From contig JAYVMW010000004.1 in assembly GCA_043758755.1 (NCBI GenBank), positions 1-64,000 of the forward strand: a stretch of 64,000 bases of DNA. The letters run 5' to 3'. Every line of letters starts with the position of its first letter. Within the stretch, counting starts at the first letter, position 1. The notes under the pieces are model-generated. The model worked only from the letters and a program-made list of their open reading frames with translations, had not been told where the DNA came from and did no database searches. Of this stretch, positions 1 through 9,963 are shown piece after piece. This stretch comes from Solimicrobium sp043758755. Its GTDB lineage: Bacteria; Pseudomonadota; Gammaproteobacteria; Burkholderiales; Burkholderiaceae_D. Position numbers and translations under genes: made by a program.

Positions 1-964
1 GATGACCAAGTAAATGCTGCAACTCGACAAGCGACAAACCAGCTCTAAGCATTTTGCAAGCGAATGTGTGACGCAGTGTGTGTAAGCAAACATCATCAAA
101 AGCTAAACGTTCGCAAGCAGCATGAAAAATCATATTGCTGTGTTTTATTGCAGCAGCTCGTTCCGGAAACAAAAAGCCATTGCCAGTGCGTCCGTGTAAA
201 GCAATGCCCTGCATCGGCAATTCAGCAGCGGCAATACGTCGCAATACCAGTTCACGTAGTGCGTTGCTCATTGTCAGTGTAGTGTCGGTGCCGCCTTTGC
301 TGCGATGGATAGTAATAGTGTTATTGGGCAAGTCAATTTGAGACAGTTTTAAGCTGGCTATTTCCCGATCACGTGCGCCAGTGTGAAGTAGTGCAAGTAC
401 AAAGTCATACTGCTCCTGTGCGTAACGTTTGCGGGTATAAATTGCATTGGCGGGATTTAATTCAGCAAGCAACTTAGCAACTTCGTCATCGCTCAAAAAA
501 CGTATGCGACCAGTTTGACCTTTTAACTGTTTGATTTTTGGACCAGCAGTAAACCCAGATTTGATGCAAAAGTTCTGTAATGCGTTCCAATACAATATTG
601 CCGTGTTGACAGTGCTGATTGCGTAGTTGTATTGATGAACTGCGTTGTATGCAACAAGCTGAACGTCTGACGTTTTAAGCGAATGCAGCGTTGATTTGAA
701 CAGCGTGTTAAACAAAGCAAATTTATTGCCAGCATTGACAACGCCAGCGGTACCTTTGCGACTTGCTAAAAACGCTGCTACAGCTTTTTCGGTTGTGATC
801 GGCGTGCGTTTTGCAACGACAACTTCCGAGTGCATTTCTGCCACCCACTGTGCTTCTAATTGTTCTGCCACACGCTTATTTTTAGTTCTTGTTGATTTTG
901 CAATCATTTGCCCGCCAACTTGCGTTCTAACGTGATAAATGTCGCCTCTTTTTATTAGTGCCAT
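1..964 (-). CDS. Tyrosine recombinase/phage integrase, cut by left window edge
   Basis: My minus-strand translation from ATG 964 gives about 321 codons with no stop before the window edge. A Shine-Dalgarno AAGGAG lies just upstream of the ATG. The N-terminal half (1-170) looks like a SAM-like DNA-binding domain. The C-terminal half carries the tyrosine-recombinase signature: the first catalytic Arg in HTGARDREIASLKL, a Lys in HRSKGG, then the box HTLRHTFACKML and LQHLLGH. The catalytic Tyr would lie just past the edge. Family knowledge: these enzymes integrate and excise phages or genomic islands. The codons are more AT-rich than in the genes to the right, suggesting horizontal origin. The target site cannot be seen. 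Confidence 0.88.
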   Translation of the reverse strand, partial: MALIKRGDIYHVRTQVGGQMIAKSTRTKNKRVAEQLEAQWVAEMHSEVVVAKRTPITTEKAVAAFLASRKGTAGVVNAGNKFALFNTLFKSTLHSLKTSDVQLVAYNAVHQYNYAISTVNTAILYWNALQNFCIKSGFTAGPKIKQLKGQTGRIRFLSDDEVAKLLAELNPANAIYTRKRYAQEQYDFVLALLHTGARDREIASLKLSQIDLPNNTITIHRSKGGTDTTLTMSNALRELVLRRIAAAELPMQGIALHGRTGNGFLFPERAAAIKHSNMIFHAACERLAFDDVCLHTLRHTFACKMLRAGLSLVELQHLLGH

Positions 965-1354
965 AAAGTCTCCTTACTTTAAACACCTATTTAGGTGTTT
1001 TGTAAGCAGTGTGCTGATTTTCTTGTTATAAAGCTACCGAAATAGTTTATTTTTGGCAATTATTTTTGTACAGTTTTTGTCACACCTCGGCGCACTTTTT
1101 ACTACTTTGTGGTTGAAAGTCCATGTTTAAAAGCTATATAAATCAACAGCTTGCAAGCGATAGTATAAAAAAGTACACAGTCAAATTTTACACATAGTAA
1201 GACCCCTTGTAAGTGCTTGATTTGTAAAGGTTCTTTGTGCCACGCAAAGTATGTAATATACTGCCTGCTTTCCTCCGACCATCACTTTCTGCAGTTGACT
1301 CAGATGCACCCTCAGCGGTTGCCCCTCTGATGCGCAGAAATCTTACTCAATACC
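965..1354. other. AT-rich intergenic region between integrase and helicase
   Basis: No credible gene is visible here. The region is AT-rich and holds a perfect 9-bp-stem palindrome (981-1000), a 10-bp palindrome GCTTGCAAGC near 1149 and a weak hairpin CTTTGTG/CGCAAAG (1233-1249). I see no tRNA or direct repeat that would mark an attachment site. Confidence 0.5.
981..1000. promoter_or_regulatory. Perfect palindrome upstream of integrase
   Basis: AAACACCTA-TT-TAGGTGTTT: 9-bp arms with a 2-base centre, ending 17 bases upstream of the integrase ATG. The placement suits an operator for a repressor of the integrase, but the binding protein is unknown. No T-run follows it, so a terminator is less likely. 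Confidence 0.4.
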
Positions 1355-2836
1355 ATGACCGAAACGAAGTTAGTAACTGACGCAGAAATCGCTGCCGAAC
1401 CCCTCAAAAATTCTGATGTTGCCATCACTGTAGACGACACTGTGCGCTTTACCGATTTCGGCTTGTCCGACGACATTCTGCGCGCCCTGACCGACCAGGG
1501 TTATGTGCATCCCACACCGATTCAGGAAGCTGCCATTCCGGTAGTGCTGATGGGGCGCGATGTGATGGGTGCAGCGCAAACCGGTACCGGTAAAACTGCC
1601 GGTTTTTCTCTGCCTATCATTCAGTTATTGCTGGCGCACGCCAGCAACAGCGCCTCGCCAGCCCGCCATCCGGTGCGCGCATTAATACTCACGCCAACCC
1701 GCGAACTGGCCGATCAGGTGGCTGATAACGTCAAGGCTTATTCCAGACATACCCCGTTAAGAAGCGTTGTGGTTTTTGGTGGCGTTGATATCGCTCCGCA
1801 AACGGCCGCGTTGCGCGCCGGTGTTGAAATCGTGATTGCCACCCCGGGACGGCTGCTGGACCATGTGCAACAAAAAACCATCAATCTGTCGCAGGTGCAG
1901 ATCCTGGTGATGGATGAAGCGGATCGCATGCTCGACATGGGTTTCCTGCCGGATCTGCAGCGCATCATCAATCTGCTGCCCAAGCAGCGTCAGAGCCTGA
2001 TGTTCTCCGCGACCTTTTCGCAGGAAATCAAAAAACTGGCTGCCACCTTTTTGCGCAATCCGCAAACCATCGAAGTCGCGCGCAGCAATGCCACGGCTGA
2101 AAACGTCACCCAGATTCTGTATCAGGTACCTGAAGATGAAAAACGCGATGCAGTCAGTTTCATCATCCGCGAACGCAATCTGAAACAGGTCATCGTTTTT
2201 TCCAATACCAAAATCGGTGCGTCGCGTCTGGCGGTGCATCTGGCCAAAACCGGTGTGAAAGCCTCCGCGATTCACGGCGACAAATCCCAGCAGGAACGCA
2301 TGGCGGCGCTGGAAGCCTTCAAGCGTGGCGAAATCGAAGTGCTGGTGGCCACCGACGTGGCAGCGCGCGGTCTGGATATTGCCGAACTGCCGTGCGTGAT
2401 CAATTATGATCTGCCGCACAGTGCTGAAGATTATGTGCATCGTATCGGTCGTACCGGTCGTGCCGGGGCCAAGGGTGATGCGATTTCACTGGCTGCGGAA
2501 AAAGATGACCGCTATCTGGCGGATATTGAAAAGCTGATCAAGCAGAAAATCACCAAGGTGCATCTGGCCGGATTTGTGGCCGGCAAGGTCGCTGATTCAC
2601 ATGGTTCGCGTGAGCCACGTGAACCACGCAGTGCCAGTTACGATGACGTCAAACATAACCGGCGTACTACGCAAAAACCGTATTCGCCAAACACGCCTAA
2701 AGTGGACCCGTGGTTTTTGCAGCCGTATCAGCCTACGGCTTCCACGCTGTCAGACAAGCCGGCTCCGGCTAAGGCTGGTTCCGGCAAGGCGGCTCCGAAA
2801 CGCGCTGCGTTGTTGGGTGGGACTTCGAAGTCCTGA
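1355..2836 (+). CDS. rhlE: DEAD-box ATP-dependent RNA helicase, RhlE-like
   Basis: 493 aa, an ATP-dependent RNA helicase acting in RNA remodelling, ribosome assembly or decay. The Q motif (PTPIQ near 53-57) is followed by motif I AQTGTGKT (74-81), Ia PTRELADQV, TPGRL, DEAD (about 187-190), SAT and motif VI HRIGRTGRAG in the second RecA-like domain. The C-terminal tail (from about 410) is basic and low-complexity, ending in a Lys/Ala/Pro-rich stretch, as in RhlE-type helicases that bind RNA nonspecifically. ATG 1355 is the first in-frame start; its ribosome site is weak. The assignment to RhlE rather than another DEAD-box subgroup is by general resemblance. Confidence 0.85.
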   Translation: MTETKLVTDAEIAAEPLKNSDVAITVDDTVRFTDFGLSDDILRALTDQGYVHPTPIQEAAIPVVLMGRDVMGAAQTGTGKTAGFSLPIIQLLLAHASNSASPARHPVRALILTPTRELADQVADNVKAYSRHTPLRSVVVFGGVDIAPQTAALRAGVEIVIATPGRLLDHVQQKTINLSQVQILVMDEADRMLDMGFLPDLQRIINLLPKQRQSLMFSATFSQEIKKLAATFLRNPQTIEVARSNATAENVTQILYQVPEDEKRDAVSFIIRERNLKQVIVFSNTKIGASRLAVHLAKTGVKASAIHGDKSQQERMAALEAFKRGEIEVLVATDVAARGLDIAELPCVINYDLPHSAEDYVHRIGRTGRAGAKGDAISLAAEKDDRYLADIEKLIKQKITKVHLAGFVAGKVADSHGSREPREPRSASYDDVKHNRRTTQKPYSPNTPKVDPWFLQPYQPTASTLSDKPAPAKAGSGKAAPKRAALLGGTSKS

Positions 2837-2842
2837 ATCGGT

Positions 2843-2866
2843 TAAGCTGGCCACTTACCCAGCTTA
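2843..2866. terminator. Hairpin between convergent genes
   Basis: TAAGCTGG-N8-CCAGCTTA is a perfect 8-bp inverted repeat. It sits exactly where the helicase gene and trhO converge and slightly overlaps the trhO stop. There is no long T-run, so a bidirectional terminator role is only plausible. Confidence 0.4.
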
Positions 2867-3733
2867 CGAAGCCGGCAATTCCTCTTTAGACATCTTCCTG
2901 CAATGCGGACAGGATTTGCCCGGAATGTAATACGGTGACAACTGCTCGCGCGGTGTCACCACGGCGCGGCACGCATAACACTGCTCGGTATCAGTGGCTT
3001 CCAGTTGCGGATTGAGCGCAGTGCGGTAATCAAACACAAAACAGTCGCCATGATAATGTGCGCCGCCGACTTCTTCGAAGTACTTCAATATCCCGCCTTC
3101 CAGCTGATACACATGCTCATACCCGACATTCTGCATATGAATCGCAGCCTTTTCGCAGCGAATACCGCCGGTGCAAAACGTGACCACGGTTTTATCGTTG
3201 AGCGACTCTTTGTTGGCCGCAATAACTTCCGGAAATTCAGTGAATTTTTTAATCCGGAAATCAACCGTGTTATCAAAGCTGCCTACATCCACTTCAAAAT
3301 CATTGCGGGTATCAACCATGACCACCGGACGGCCTTGGTCGTCATGTCCCTGATCCAGCCAGCGTTTTAAATCAGCCGGTTTCACAAACGGAGCGCGCCC
3401 CTCTTCCGGACGGATCAGGGGCATCCTCATGGTGATGGTTTCGGCTTTCAGTTTTACCAGCAGTTTGGTAAAGGGCTGTGAGTCGGAAAAACTTTCCTTT
3501 GCAACGACATCCGCAAAGCGCGGATCAGCGTGCAGGAAATCCATGAAGCCATCGATTTCATGGCGCAGTCCGGCCAGGAACAGATTAATGCCTTCCGGCG
3601 TCAACAGAATGGTGCCCTTCAGATTGAGCTGTTTGCATATCGATAAATAGCCTTCACGCTGTTCGGCAGTATCGTCGAAGGTGATGAATTTATAGGCAGA
3701 GATGTTGACGTATTGGGGATTTGGGGACGGCAT
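2864..3733 (-). CDS. trhO: tRNA uridine(34) hydroxylase, rhodanese-like
   Basis: 289 aa, matching the TrhO/YceA family that uses oxygen to hydroxylate U34 of certain tRNAs (ho5U). An N-terminal acylphosphatase-like region is followed by a rhodanese domain with the active-site loop FCTGGIRCEKA near residue 185, including the catalytic Cys of the C-x-GGIRC motif. The C-terminus holds paired cysteines (CYAC and CPHC), likely a metal-binding knuckle. The start MPSPNPQYVNIS fits the family. It converges on the helicase gene and is probably monocistronic. Confidence 0.9.
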   Translation of the reverse strand: MPSPNPQYVNISAYKFITFDDTAEQREGYLSICKQLNLKGTILLTPEGINLFLAGLRHEIDGFMDFLHADPRFADVVAKESFSDSQPFTKLLVKLKAETITMRMPLIRPEEGRAPFVKPADLKRWLDQGHDDQGRPVVMVDTRNDFEVDVGSFDNTVDFRIKKFTEFPEVIAANKESLNDKTVVTFCTGGIRCEKAAIHMQNVGYEHVYQLEGGILKYFEEVGGAHYHGDCFVFDYRTALNPQLEATDTEQCYACRAVVTPREQLSPYYIPGKSCPHCRKMSKEELPAS

Positions 3734-3887
3734 AGGATCTTAAAAAACAGCAAGTGAATTTGAAAATTGGACTTTATGACATCGTTTTTTTGATGATAAG
3801 TCCTTGATTAGGCGGCATTATAACCGCATTGCCGGATATGCAGAAATCGCGCAGAAAAGACTATTTGCTCATGTAAAATAGCGCCCT

Positions 3888-6800
3888 ATGACAACTCCGC
3901 AATTTATCCATCTTCGTTTACATACTGAATACTCCATCGTCGATGGACTGGTTCGGATCGACGATGCAATCCAGACCGCCGCCAAAGATTTGCAACCTGC
4001 GCTGGCCATTACCGATTTATCCAACCTGTTCGGGATGGTCAAGTTTTACAAGGCCGCACGCGGCAAGGGCGTCAAGCCCGTCATCGGTTGCGATGTGTGG
4101 ATCACCAACGATGAGCAGCGCGATAAACCCAGCCGGCTTTTACTGTTCGCCAAAACCCATGCCGGCTACTTGCAACTGTGTGAACTGCTCTCGCAATCGT
4201 GGCTGCTGAACCAGTATCTGGGCCGCGCAGAAATTCGTCCTGAATGGCTTTCGGCGCTTCCTCCGGGTGGATTGATTGCACTGTCCGGCGCACACTTTGG
4301 CGACATCGGCATGGCGCTTGAAAACGGCAATCTGGAGGCGGCGCGTCGCTGTGCCAGGCACTGGGCCAACGTGTTTCCGGATCATTTCTATATCGAGATT
4401 CAGCGTGCCAACCAGCCGAATATGGTCGCGCAGGTTAATCAGGCCGTCTCGTTGGCCGCGGAGCTGCAGTTGCCGGTCGTGGCCACTCATCCGGTGCAGT
4501 TTATTGACCCGTCCGAATTCACCGCACACGAAGCGCGCACCTGTATCGCCGAAGGCGAAATTCTCGCCAACGGCCGGCGCGCCCGGCGTTTTTCTGAAGA
4601 TAACTATTTCAAATCCCAGGCCGAGATGGCCGAGCTGTTTGCCGATCTGCCCGGTGCGCTGGCCAATTCGGTTGAAATCGCCAAGCGCTGCAATCTGACA
4701 CTGGAACTGGGTAAACCCAAGCTGCCGGCATTTCCGACCCCGGATGGTATGACGCTCAATGATTTTCTGGTGGTTGAAGCGCAAAAAGGTTTGCAGGAAC
4801 GCATGCTACTGCTGTATCCCGACCCGGCGGCGCGGGAAAAGGAAATGGCGCGTTATGAAGCGCGTCTGAAGTTCGAGACCGATACCATCATCAAAATGGG
4901 TTTCCCGGGTTACTTCCTGATCGTGGCGGAATTTATTTTGTGGGCCAAAAATAATGGCGTGCCGGTTGGACCGGGACGCGGTTCCGGTGCCGGTTCTCTG
5001 GTGGCGTATTCGTTAAAAATTACCGATCTGGACCCGCTGGCCTACAACCTGCTGTTCGAGCGTTTTCTGAATCCGGAACGGGTCTCCATGCCCGATTTCG
5101 ATATCGACTTCTGCCAGGAAGGGCGCGACCGCGTGATTCAGCACGTCAAAGATCTGTACGGCAAAGAGGCTGTTTCACAGATCGCCACGTTCGGTACCAT
5201 GGCCGCCAAGGGCGCCATTCGCGACGTGGGCCGGGTGCTGGATTTCGGTTACAACTTCTGCGACGGTATTTCGAAACTGATTCCATTCAAGCCGGGCAAA
5301 CAGGTCACCATAGCCGAAGCGATCAAGGAAGAACCGCAGCTGTCTGAGCGGCTGGAAAATGAAGATGAAGTGCGCCAGTTGCTGGATCTGGCGCAGCAGG
5401 TCGAAGGCATCACCAGGAATATCGGCATGCATGCCGGTGGTGTGCTGATTGCACCGGGCAAGCTGACTGATTTCTGCCCTTTGTATACCCAGGGTGGCGA
5501 CACCGGTGTGGTGTCGCAATACGACAAGGATGACGTGGAAGCAGTCGGGTTGGTCAAGTTCGACTTTTTGGGTCTGACCACGCTGACCATTCTGGACTGG
5601 GCGGTACGTTACATCAAAATGCTCGACCCGGCCATGCAGGATTTCAATCTCGAAACCCTGCCGCTCAATGACAAGGCGTCCTACACGCTGCTGACCAAAG
5701 CCAAAACCGTGGCCGTGTTTCAGCTGGAAAGCCGCGGCATGCAGGGCATGCTGAAAGATGCGCGGCCGGATCGCTTTGAAGACATTATTGCGCTTGTGGC
5801 GCTGTACCGTCCGGGTCCGATGGATCTGATTCCCGACTTTTGCAAACGGAAGCACGGCGAAAAGTTTGATTACCCTGACCCGCGTACCGAAGGCATTCTG
5901 TCTGAAACCTACGGCATCATGGTGTATCAGGAACAGGTTATGCAGATGGCGCAGGTGGTGGGTGGCTACTCGCTGGGTGGCGCCGATTTGCTGCGGCGTG
6001 CCATGGGTAAGAAAAAAGCCGAAGAGATGGCCGAGCATCGGCAGATTTTCCGCAATGGCGCGGCCAAAGACGGCCTGTCGGAACAGAAGGCCGATGAGAT
6101 TTTCGATCTGATGGAAAAATTCGCCGGCTACGGTTTTAACAAATCGCATGCGGCGGCCTATGCCTTGCTGGCGTATCACACGGCGTACCTGAAAGCACAT
6201 CACCCGGCCGCGTTCATGGCAGCCAATCTTTCGCTGGCCATGGATGATACCGACAAGGTAAAAATTCTGGTCGAAGATGCGCTTGACATCTGCAATCTGA
6301 CGCTGTTGCCGCCGGACGTGAATTTTTCCGATTACCGGTTTACACCGGTCGGCAATGCGACTGATCCAACCAAACCGGCCAGTAAAATCCGCTACGGTCT
6401 GGGCGCGGTCAAGGGTTCCGGGCAAAATGCGATTGAAAACATTATCGCCGCCAGAAAAGACGGCCCGTTCCTGGATCTGTTTGACTTTACCAAGCGCGTC
6501 GATAAACGTCAGGTGAACCGTCGCACCATTGAGTCGCTGATCCGGGCCGGTGCCTTTGACTGTTTCAACGTCGATCGTGGCGTGTTGCTGGCGTCAGTTG
6601 GACTTGCGATAGAAAACGCCGAGCAGGCCGAGGCAGCGCGCAATCAGGTCAGCCTGTTTGACGATGACGCGGCCATGTCCGGCTCGCCCGATTATGTCAA
6701 GGTGCCGGTCTGGAGCGAAAAGCGCAAGCTGGCCGAAGAAAAACTCGCGCTCGGGTTTTATCTGTCCGGACATCTGTTCTCGATTTACGCGCCGGAAGTG

Positions 6801-7343
6801 CGTCAGTTTATCCGCACGCCATTGGCCAAGCTGGAAACCTCGCGCGATGTGCGCCTGATGGCCGGCATTATTTCCGGCGTGCGTTCCCAGTTGACCCAGC
6901 GTGGCCGAATTCTGATCGTCACGCTCGACGACAATACCGGTACCCAGGAGGTGACGGTGTATGGTGAACTGGCCGAGCAGTACAAGCAGTATTTCAAGGA
7001 AGATGAATTTCTGGCCGTGTCGGGCAAGGTGTCGGAAGACCGTTTCAACGGCGGTCTGCGCGTGACGGCAGAAAAAGTGATGGACATTGCGGCAGCGCGC
7101 ATTCAGTTTGCTCAGGCGTTGCGTATCGATATCCGAAATGCCGTGGATGTGAAGCAGTTGCAGACCGCGCTGGATGGTCACCGAAATCCGCAGGGCTGTC
7201 CGCTGGTGGTGCAATACCAGGGTGCCACGGCAGCTGCCGAATTGCGCTTTGCTGATGACTGGCGCGTCAATCCGGACGACGAGCTGCAACAAAAACTTGT
7301 TGATATGTTTTCGCCGCAGCAGGTGGCGGTGTTGTACGGCTAA
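3888..7343 (+). CDS. dnaE: DNA polymerase III alpha subunit
   Basis: 1151 aa, the replicative polymerase subunit. The N-terminal PHP domain begins with HLRLHTEYS. The polymerase active site shows PDFDIDF, with aspartates near 401 and 403, and a third aspartate in VKFDFLGL near 559, all in the positions expected for DnaE. Helix-hairpin-helix (VNRRTIESLIRAGAFD) and OB-fold (GIISGVRSQLTQRGR) regions follow. Length is typical of proteobacterial DnaE1. msbA starts 18 bases after its stop, so the two may be cotranscribed. Confidence 0.97.
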   Translation: MTTPQFIHLRLHTEYSIVDGLVRIDDAIQTAAKDLQPALAITDLSNLFGMVKFYKAARGKGVKPVIGCDVWITNDEQRDKPSRLLLFAKTHAGYLQLCELLSQSWLLNQYLGRAEIRPEWLSALPPGGLIALSGAHFGDIGMALENGNLEAARRCARHWANVFPDHFYIEIQRANQPNMVAQVNQAVSLAAELQLPVVATHPVQFIDPSEFTAHEARTCIAEGEILANGRRARRFSEDNYFKSQAEMAELFADLPGALANSVEIAKRCNLTLELGKPKLPAFPTPDGMTLNDFLVVEAQKGLQERMLLLYPDPAAREKEMARYEARLKFETDTIIKMGFPGYFLIVAEFILWAKNNGVPVGPGRGSGAGSLVAYSLKITDLDPLAYNLLFERFLNPERVSMPDFDIDFCQEGRDRVIQHVKDLYGKEAVSQIATFGTMAAKGAIRDVGRVLDFGYNFCDGISKLIPFKPGKQVTIAEAIKEEPQLSERLENEDEVRQLLDLAQQVEGITRNIGMHAGGVLIAPGKLTDFCPLYTQGGDTGVVSQYDKDDVEAVGLVKFDFLGLTTLTILDWAVRYIKMLDPAMQDFNLETLPLNDKASYTLLTKAKTVAVFQLESRGMQGMLKDARPDRFEDIIALVALYRPGPMDLIPDFCKRKHGEKFDYPDPRTEGILSETYGIMVYQEQVMQMAQVVGGYSLGGADLLRRAMGKKKAEEMAEHRQIFRNGAAKDGLSEQKADEIFDLMEKFAGYGFNKSHAAAYALLAYHTAYLKAHHPAAFMAANLSLAMDDTDKVKILVEDALDICNLTLLPPDVNFSDYRFTPVGNATDPTKPASKIRYGLGAVKGSGQNAIENIIAARKDGPFLDLFDFTKRVDKRQVNRRTIESLIRAGAFDCFNVDRGVLLASVGLAIENAEQAEAARNQVSLFDDDAAMSGSPDYVKVPVWSEKRKLAEEKLALGFYLSGHLFSIYAPEVRQFIRTPLAKLETSRDVRLMAGIISGVRSQLTQRGRILIVTLDDNTGTQEVTVYGELAEQYKQYFKEDEFLAVSGKVSEDRFNGGLRVTAEKVMDIAAARIQFAQALRIDIRNAVDVKQLQTALDGHRNPQGCPLVVQYQGATAAAELRFADDWRVNPDDELQQKLVDMFSPQQVAVLYG

Positions 7344-7361
7344 TTTATTCTTAAAAAATTT

Positions 7362-9110
7362 ATGAACATCAATCCCTATTTCGTCCGTCTGAAAAATGCC
7401 GTCGTACCCTACAAGGGGCGCCTTGGTATGGCACTGGTCGGCATGATAGGCGCAGCCCTGACCGAGCCGATGTTTCCCTATCTGCTCAAGGTGCTGATCG
7501 ACAGTGGTTTTTCAGAACAGCGCTCGCTGCCGATCTGGATGGTCCCGGTTGGTATCATCGGCATTTTTGTGTTTCGCGGCATTTTTACTTTCTGCACCCA
7601 GTACTACATGTTCTGGGTTGCCAACAAGCTGCTGTCGGATTTGCGTGCACAGATGTTCCAGCGCACTCTGGATGTGGCTATTGGTTTTTATCACAATGAA
7701 TCCAGCGGCCGGCTGATCAATTCCATCATGTACGAAGTGCAGCAGGTGGTGGATATGGTCAAGAGTTCGATCAACACGCTGGTGCGCGACTCCATCACCA
7801 TTGTCGCTCTGCTGTGTTATCTGGTCTACCAGAACTGGCAGTTGACGATACTGGCGTTGTTTGTGGTGCCGTCCATGGCCTATGTGGTGCGCCTGACCAG
7901 CAAGCGATTGCGGTTGCTGAACAAAAATCAGCTGCAGCTCAACAATGAACTGACCCAGGTGGTGGAAGAAGCCACCCGTGCCAGCCAGGTGATACGCATC
8001 TTTGGCGCACAGCGTTATGAGCAGAACCGCTTCCATGCCAAAAGCGAAAAGCTGCGCGGCTATGCGCAACGTGTCACGGTCGCCTCCGGCATTGCGACAC
8101 CCGTGACGCAACTGGTTGCCGCACTGGCTGTGTCGATGGTGATTATCGTGGCCATGCGACCGTCGTTGCTGCCGTTCCATTCCAACCAGTTTACTGCCGG
8201 TGATTTTGCCAGCTACATCACCTGTATGTTGCTGCTGCTGTCGCCTTTAAAGCGGCTGTCCGATCTGAACGGCCCGTTGCAGCGCGGCCTGATTGCCTCG
8301 GAATCGATATTTGATCTGATTGATACGCCGCCCGAACCGTCAACCGGTGTCGAACTCAAGGCGCGTGCCAGAGGTGATCTGGAATTTGTCGGCATCGAAT
8401 TTTCTTATGCAGGACGGGATCAGAAAATCCTCAAAGGCATCAACTTCAGCGTCAGGGCCGGTGAAACTGTGGCGCTGGTGGGCATGTCGGGTGGCGGCAA
8501 AACCTCGCTGGTGAATCTGGTAGCGCGTTTTTATGCGCCGACCAAAGGGGTGATCAGACTCGATGGCATCGATCTGGCCGATTTGTCGCTGACCAGCCTG
8601 CGCGAGCAGATTGCCATGGTCGGTCAGAACGTGGTGCTGTTCGACGATTCAATTGCCGCAAACATTGCTTACGGTGACAACAATCCCGATCCGGCCAGGA
8701 TCGCTGCCGCCGTCAAGGCGGCGAACCTGACGGATGTGATCGAGAATCTGCCGCTGGGTCTGAAATCGGAAATCGGCGACAACGGTTCACGTCTGTCCGG
8801 CGGTCAGCGCCAGCGTCTGGCCATTGCGCGCGCCATCTATAAAAACGCGCCGATCCTGATTCTGGATGAAGCCACCTCGGCGCTCGATACCGAATCAGAA
8901 CGCGCCGTCCAGCAGGCCCTGGAAACCCTGATGCAGGGCCGCACCACGCTGGTTATCGCGCACCGTCTGTCCACCGTCGAACATGCCGACCGGATCGTGG
9001 TGATGAGCCATGGTGAAATCAGCGAGATGGGCACGCATGCCGAGCTGATCCAGAAAAACGGCACGTATGCGAATCTGCATCAGTTGCAGTTCAAGCCGGA
9101 GCCGTCTTAA
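7362..9110 (+). CDS. msbA: Lipid A/phospholipid ABC flippase MsbA
   Basis: 582 aa half-transporter that flips lipid A-core across the inner membrane using ATP. An N-terminal six-helix membrane domain (about 15-320) is followed by a nucleotide-binding domain with Walker A GMSGGGKTS (near 374), the ABC signature LSGGQRQR (near 478), Walker B ILILDEATS and the H-loop AHRLS. It directly follows dnaE. Its stop overlaps the stop of the convergent yceI-like gene by 4 bases. MsbA-family exporters are hard to separate by sequence alone, but length and sequence fit MsbA well. Confidence 0.9.
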   Translation: MNINPYFVRLKNAVVPYKGRLGMALVGMIGAALTEPMFPYLLKVLIDSGFSEQRSLPIWMVPVGIIGIFVFRGIFTFCTQYYMFWVANKLLSDLRAQMFQRTLDVAIGFYHNESSGRLINSIMYEVQQVVDMVKSSINTLVRDSITIVALLCYLVYQNWQLTILALFVVPSMAYVVRLTSKRLRLLNKNQLQLNNELTQVVEEATRASQVIRIFGAQRYEQNRFHAKSEKLRGYAQRVTVASGIATPVTQLVAALAVSMVIIVAMRPSLLPFHSNQFTAGDFASYITCMLLLLSPLKRLSDLNGPLQRGLIASESIFDLIDTPPEPSTGVELKARARGDLEFVGIEFSYAGRDQKILKGINFSVRAGETVALVGMSGGGKTSLVNLVARFYAPTKGVIRLDGIDLADLSLTSLREQIAMVGQNVVLFDDSIAANIAYGDNNPDPARIAAAVKAANLTDVIENLPLGLKSEIGDNGSRLSGGQRQRLAIARAIYKNAPILILDEATSALDTESERAVQQALETLMQGRTTLVIAHRLSTVEHADRIVVMSHGEISEMGTHAELIQKNGTYANLHQLQFKPEPS

Positions 9111-9718
9111 TTCAGAACCAGTGAAAAGCTGACCGGCGCGGCGCTGGATAACACCGTCAGCCCCATTATTTTGCGTAATGCCTCCACGCCGTTGTTGAGT
9201 CCAAAATCGGCCGCATTGATAATTACCGGTGCTCTCGTTTCCACCCTTAACTGATTGCCGGTCAGTTTGGTCACACGTACTTTTGCCATGACTGGCTGGG
9301 TCTGCCCGCACAGCGTAATCTTCCCCTTCAAATCCATTTCCCTGCTCGAGCCGAGCGACAGACTGTTGATTTCAGTCAGACTGACTTTGCCGGTATAGGT
9401 GGCGATCGGATAGGAAATGGTATTGAACAGAATATCCCTGAGACGCTGATCCCGGATCTCGATACCGGTATCGACGCTGCCGGGTTCGATATTGACTGTG
9501 ACATTGCCGCTGTCGTCTACCGTACCGTTGACCTTTTTAAAAGTCTGCACTTCCTGAATTGCAGCAGTGCCTGCTGAACCGGCTTTGGTGGTGACGAAAT
9601 ACAACTCGGAACGTTGATTATTGATTTTCCATTCGGCCATGGCCGGCCTGCTCAGAAACAGACTGCAGAAGATGGTCAGAGCAAACAGGGCAGGGGTGGC
9701 ATTACGGTTCATTTTCAT
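9107..9718 (-). CDS. Periplasmic YceI-family protein
   Basis: 203 aa from ATG 9718 (MKMNRNATPALF), which has a purine-rich site upstream and gives a clean signal peptide (hydrophobic LFALTIFCSLFLS, cleavage after PAMA). A longer in-frame start adds a hydrophobic segment with no support. The mature part follows the YceI fold: W-x-I start, paired beta strands, the 'D-T.I..RD..L' segment and a C-terminal VSFSLVL strand. The family binds isoprenoid or amphiphilic lipids in the periplasm; the ligand here is unknown. The central region is shorter than in E. coli YceI. Confidence 0.78.
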   Translation of the reverse strand: MKMNRNATPALFALTIFCSLFLSRPAMAEWKINNQRSELYFVTTKAGSAGTAAIQEVQTFKKVNGTVDDSGNVTVNIEPGSVDTGIEIRDQRLRDILFNTISYPIATYTGKVSLTEINSLSLGSSREMDLKGKITLCGQTQPVMAKVRVTKLTGNQLRVETRAPVIINAADFGLNNGVEALRKIMGLTVLSSAAPVSFSLVLN

Positions 9719-9963
9719 GGGGAGGGTCCTTGTCAGGTGAGGATTACGGTTGGTTTTCAATCTGAATATAATCAGACTGGCACTGTTATTTAAATGGAAA
9801 AAATAAAAGGCAACACATCGTATCTGGATTGATATGGCTCCAGCCAATTGATATTTTTTAAATTTTAATTAAGAAAATTTATTGAATCGCTGAAATTGTG
9901 TTCAGAACTTAAAAACGAAATCGATTCAATTTAAAAAAATTGGTTTGCCAAATCCTGACCATT

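Noticed and set aside
5175..6425. 416-codon open frame on the minus strand
   Set aside because: It is the complement of dnaE. The translation has no domain pattern, is rich in His/Arg/Gln and lacks a ribosome site.
9719..9847. N-terminal extension of the YceI-like protein
   Set aside because: It would place a second hydrophobic stretch before the real signal peptide and lacks a ribosome site.
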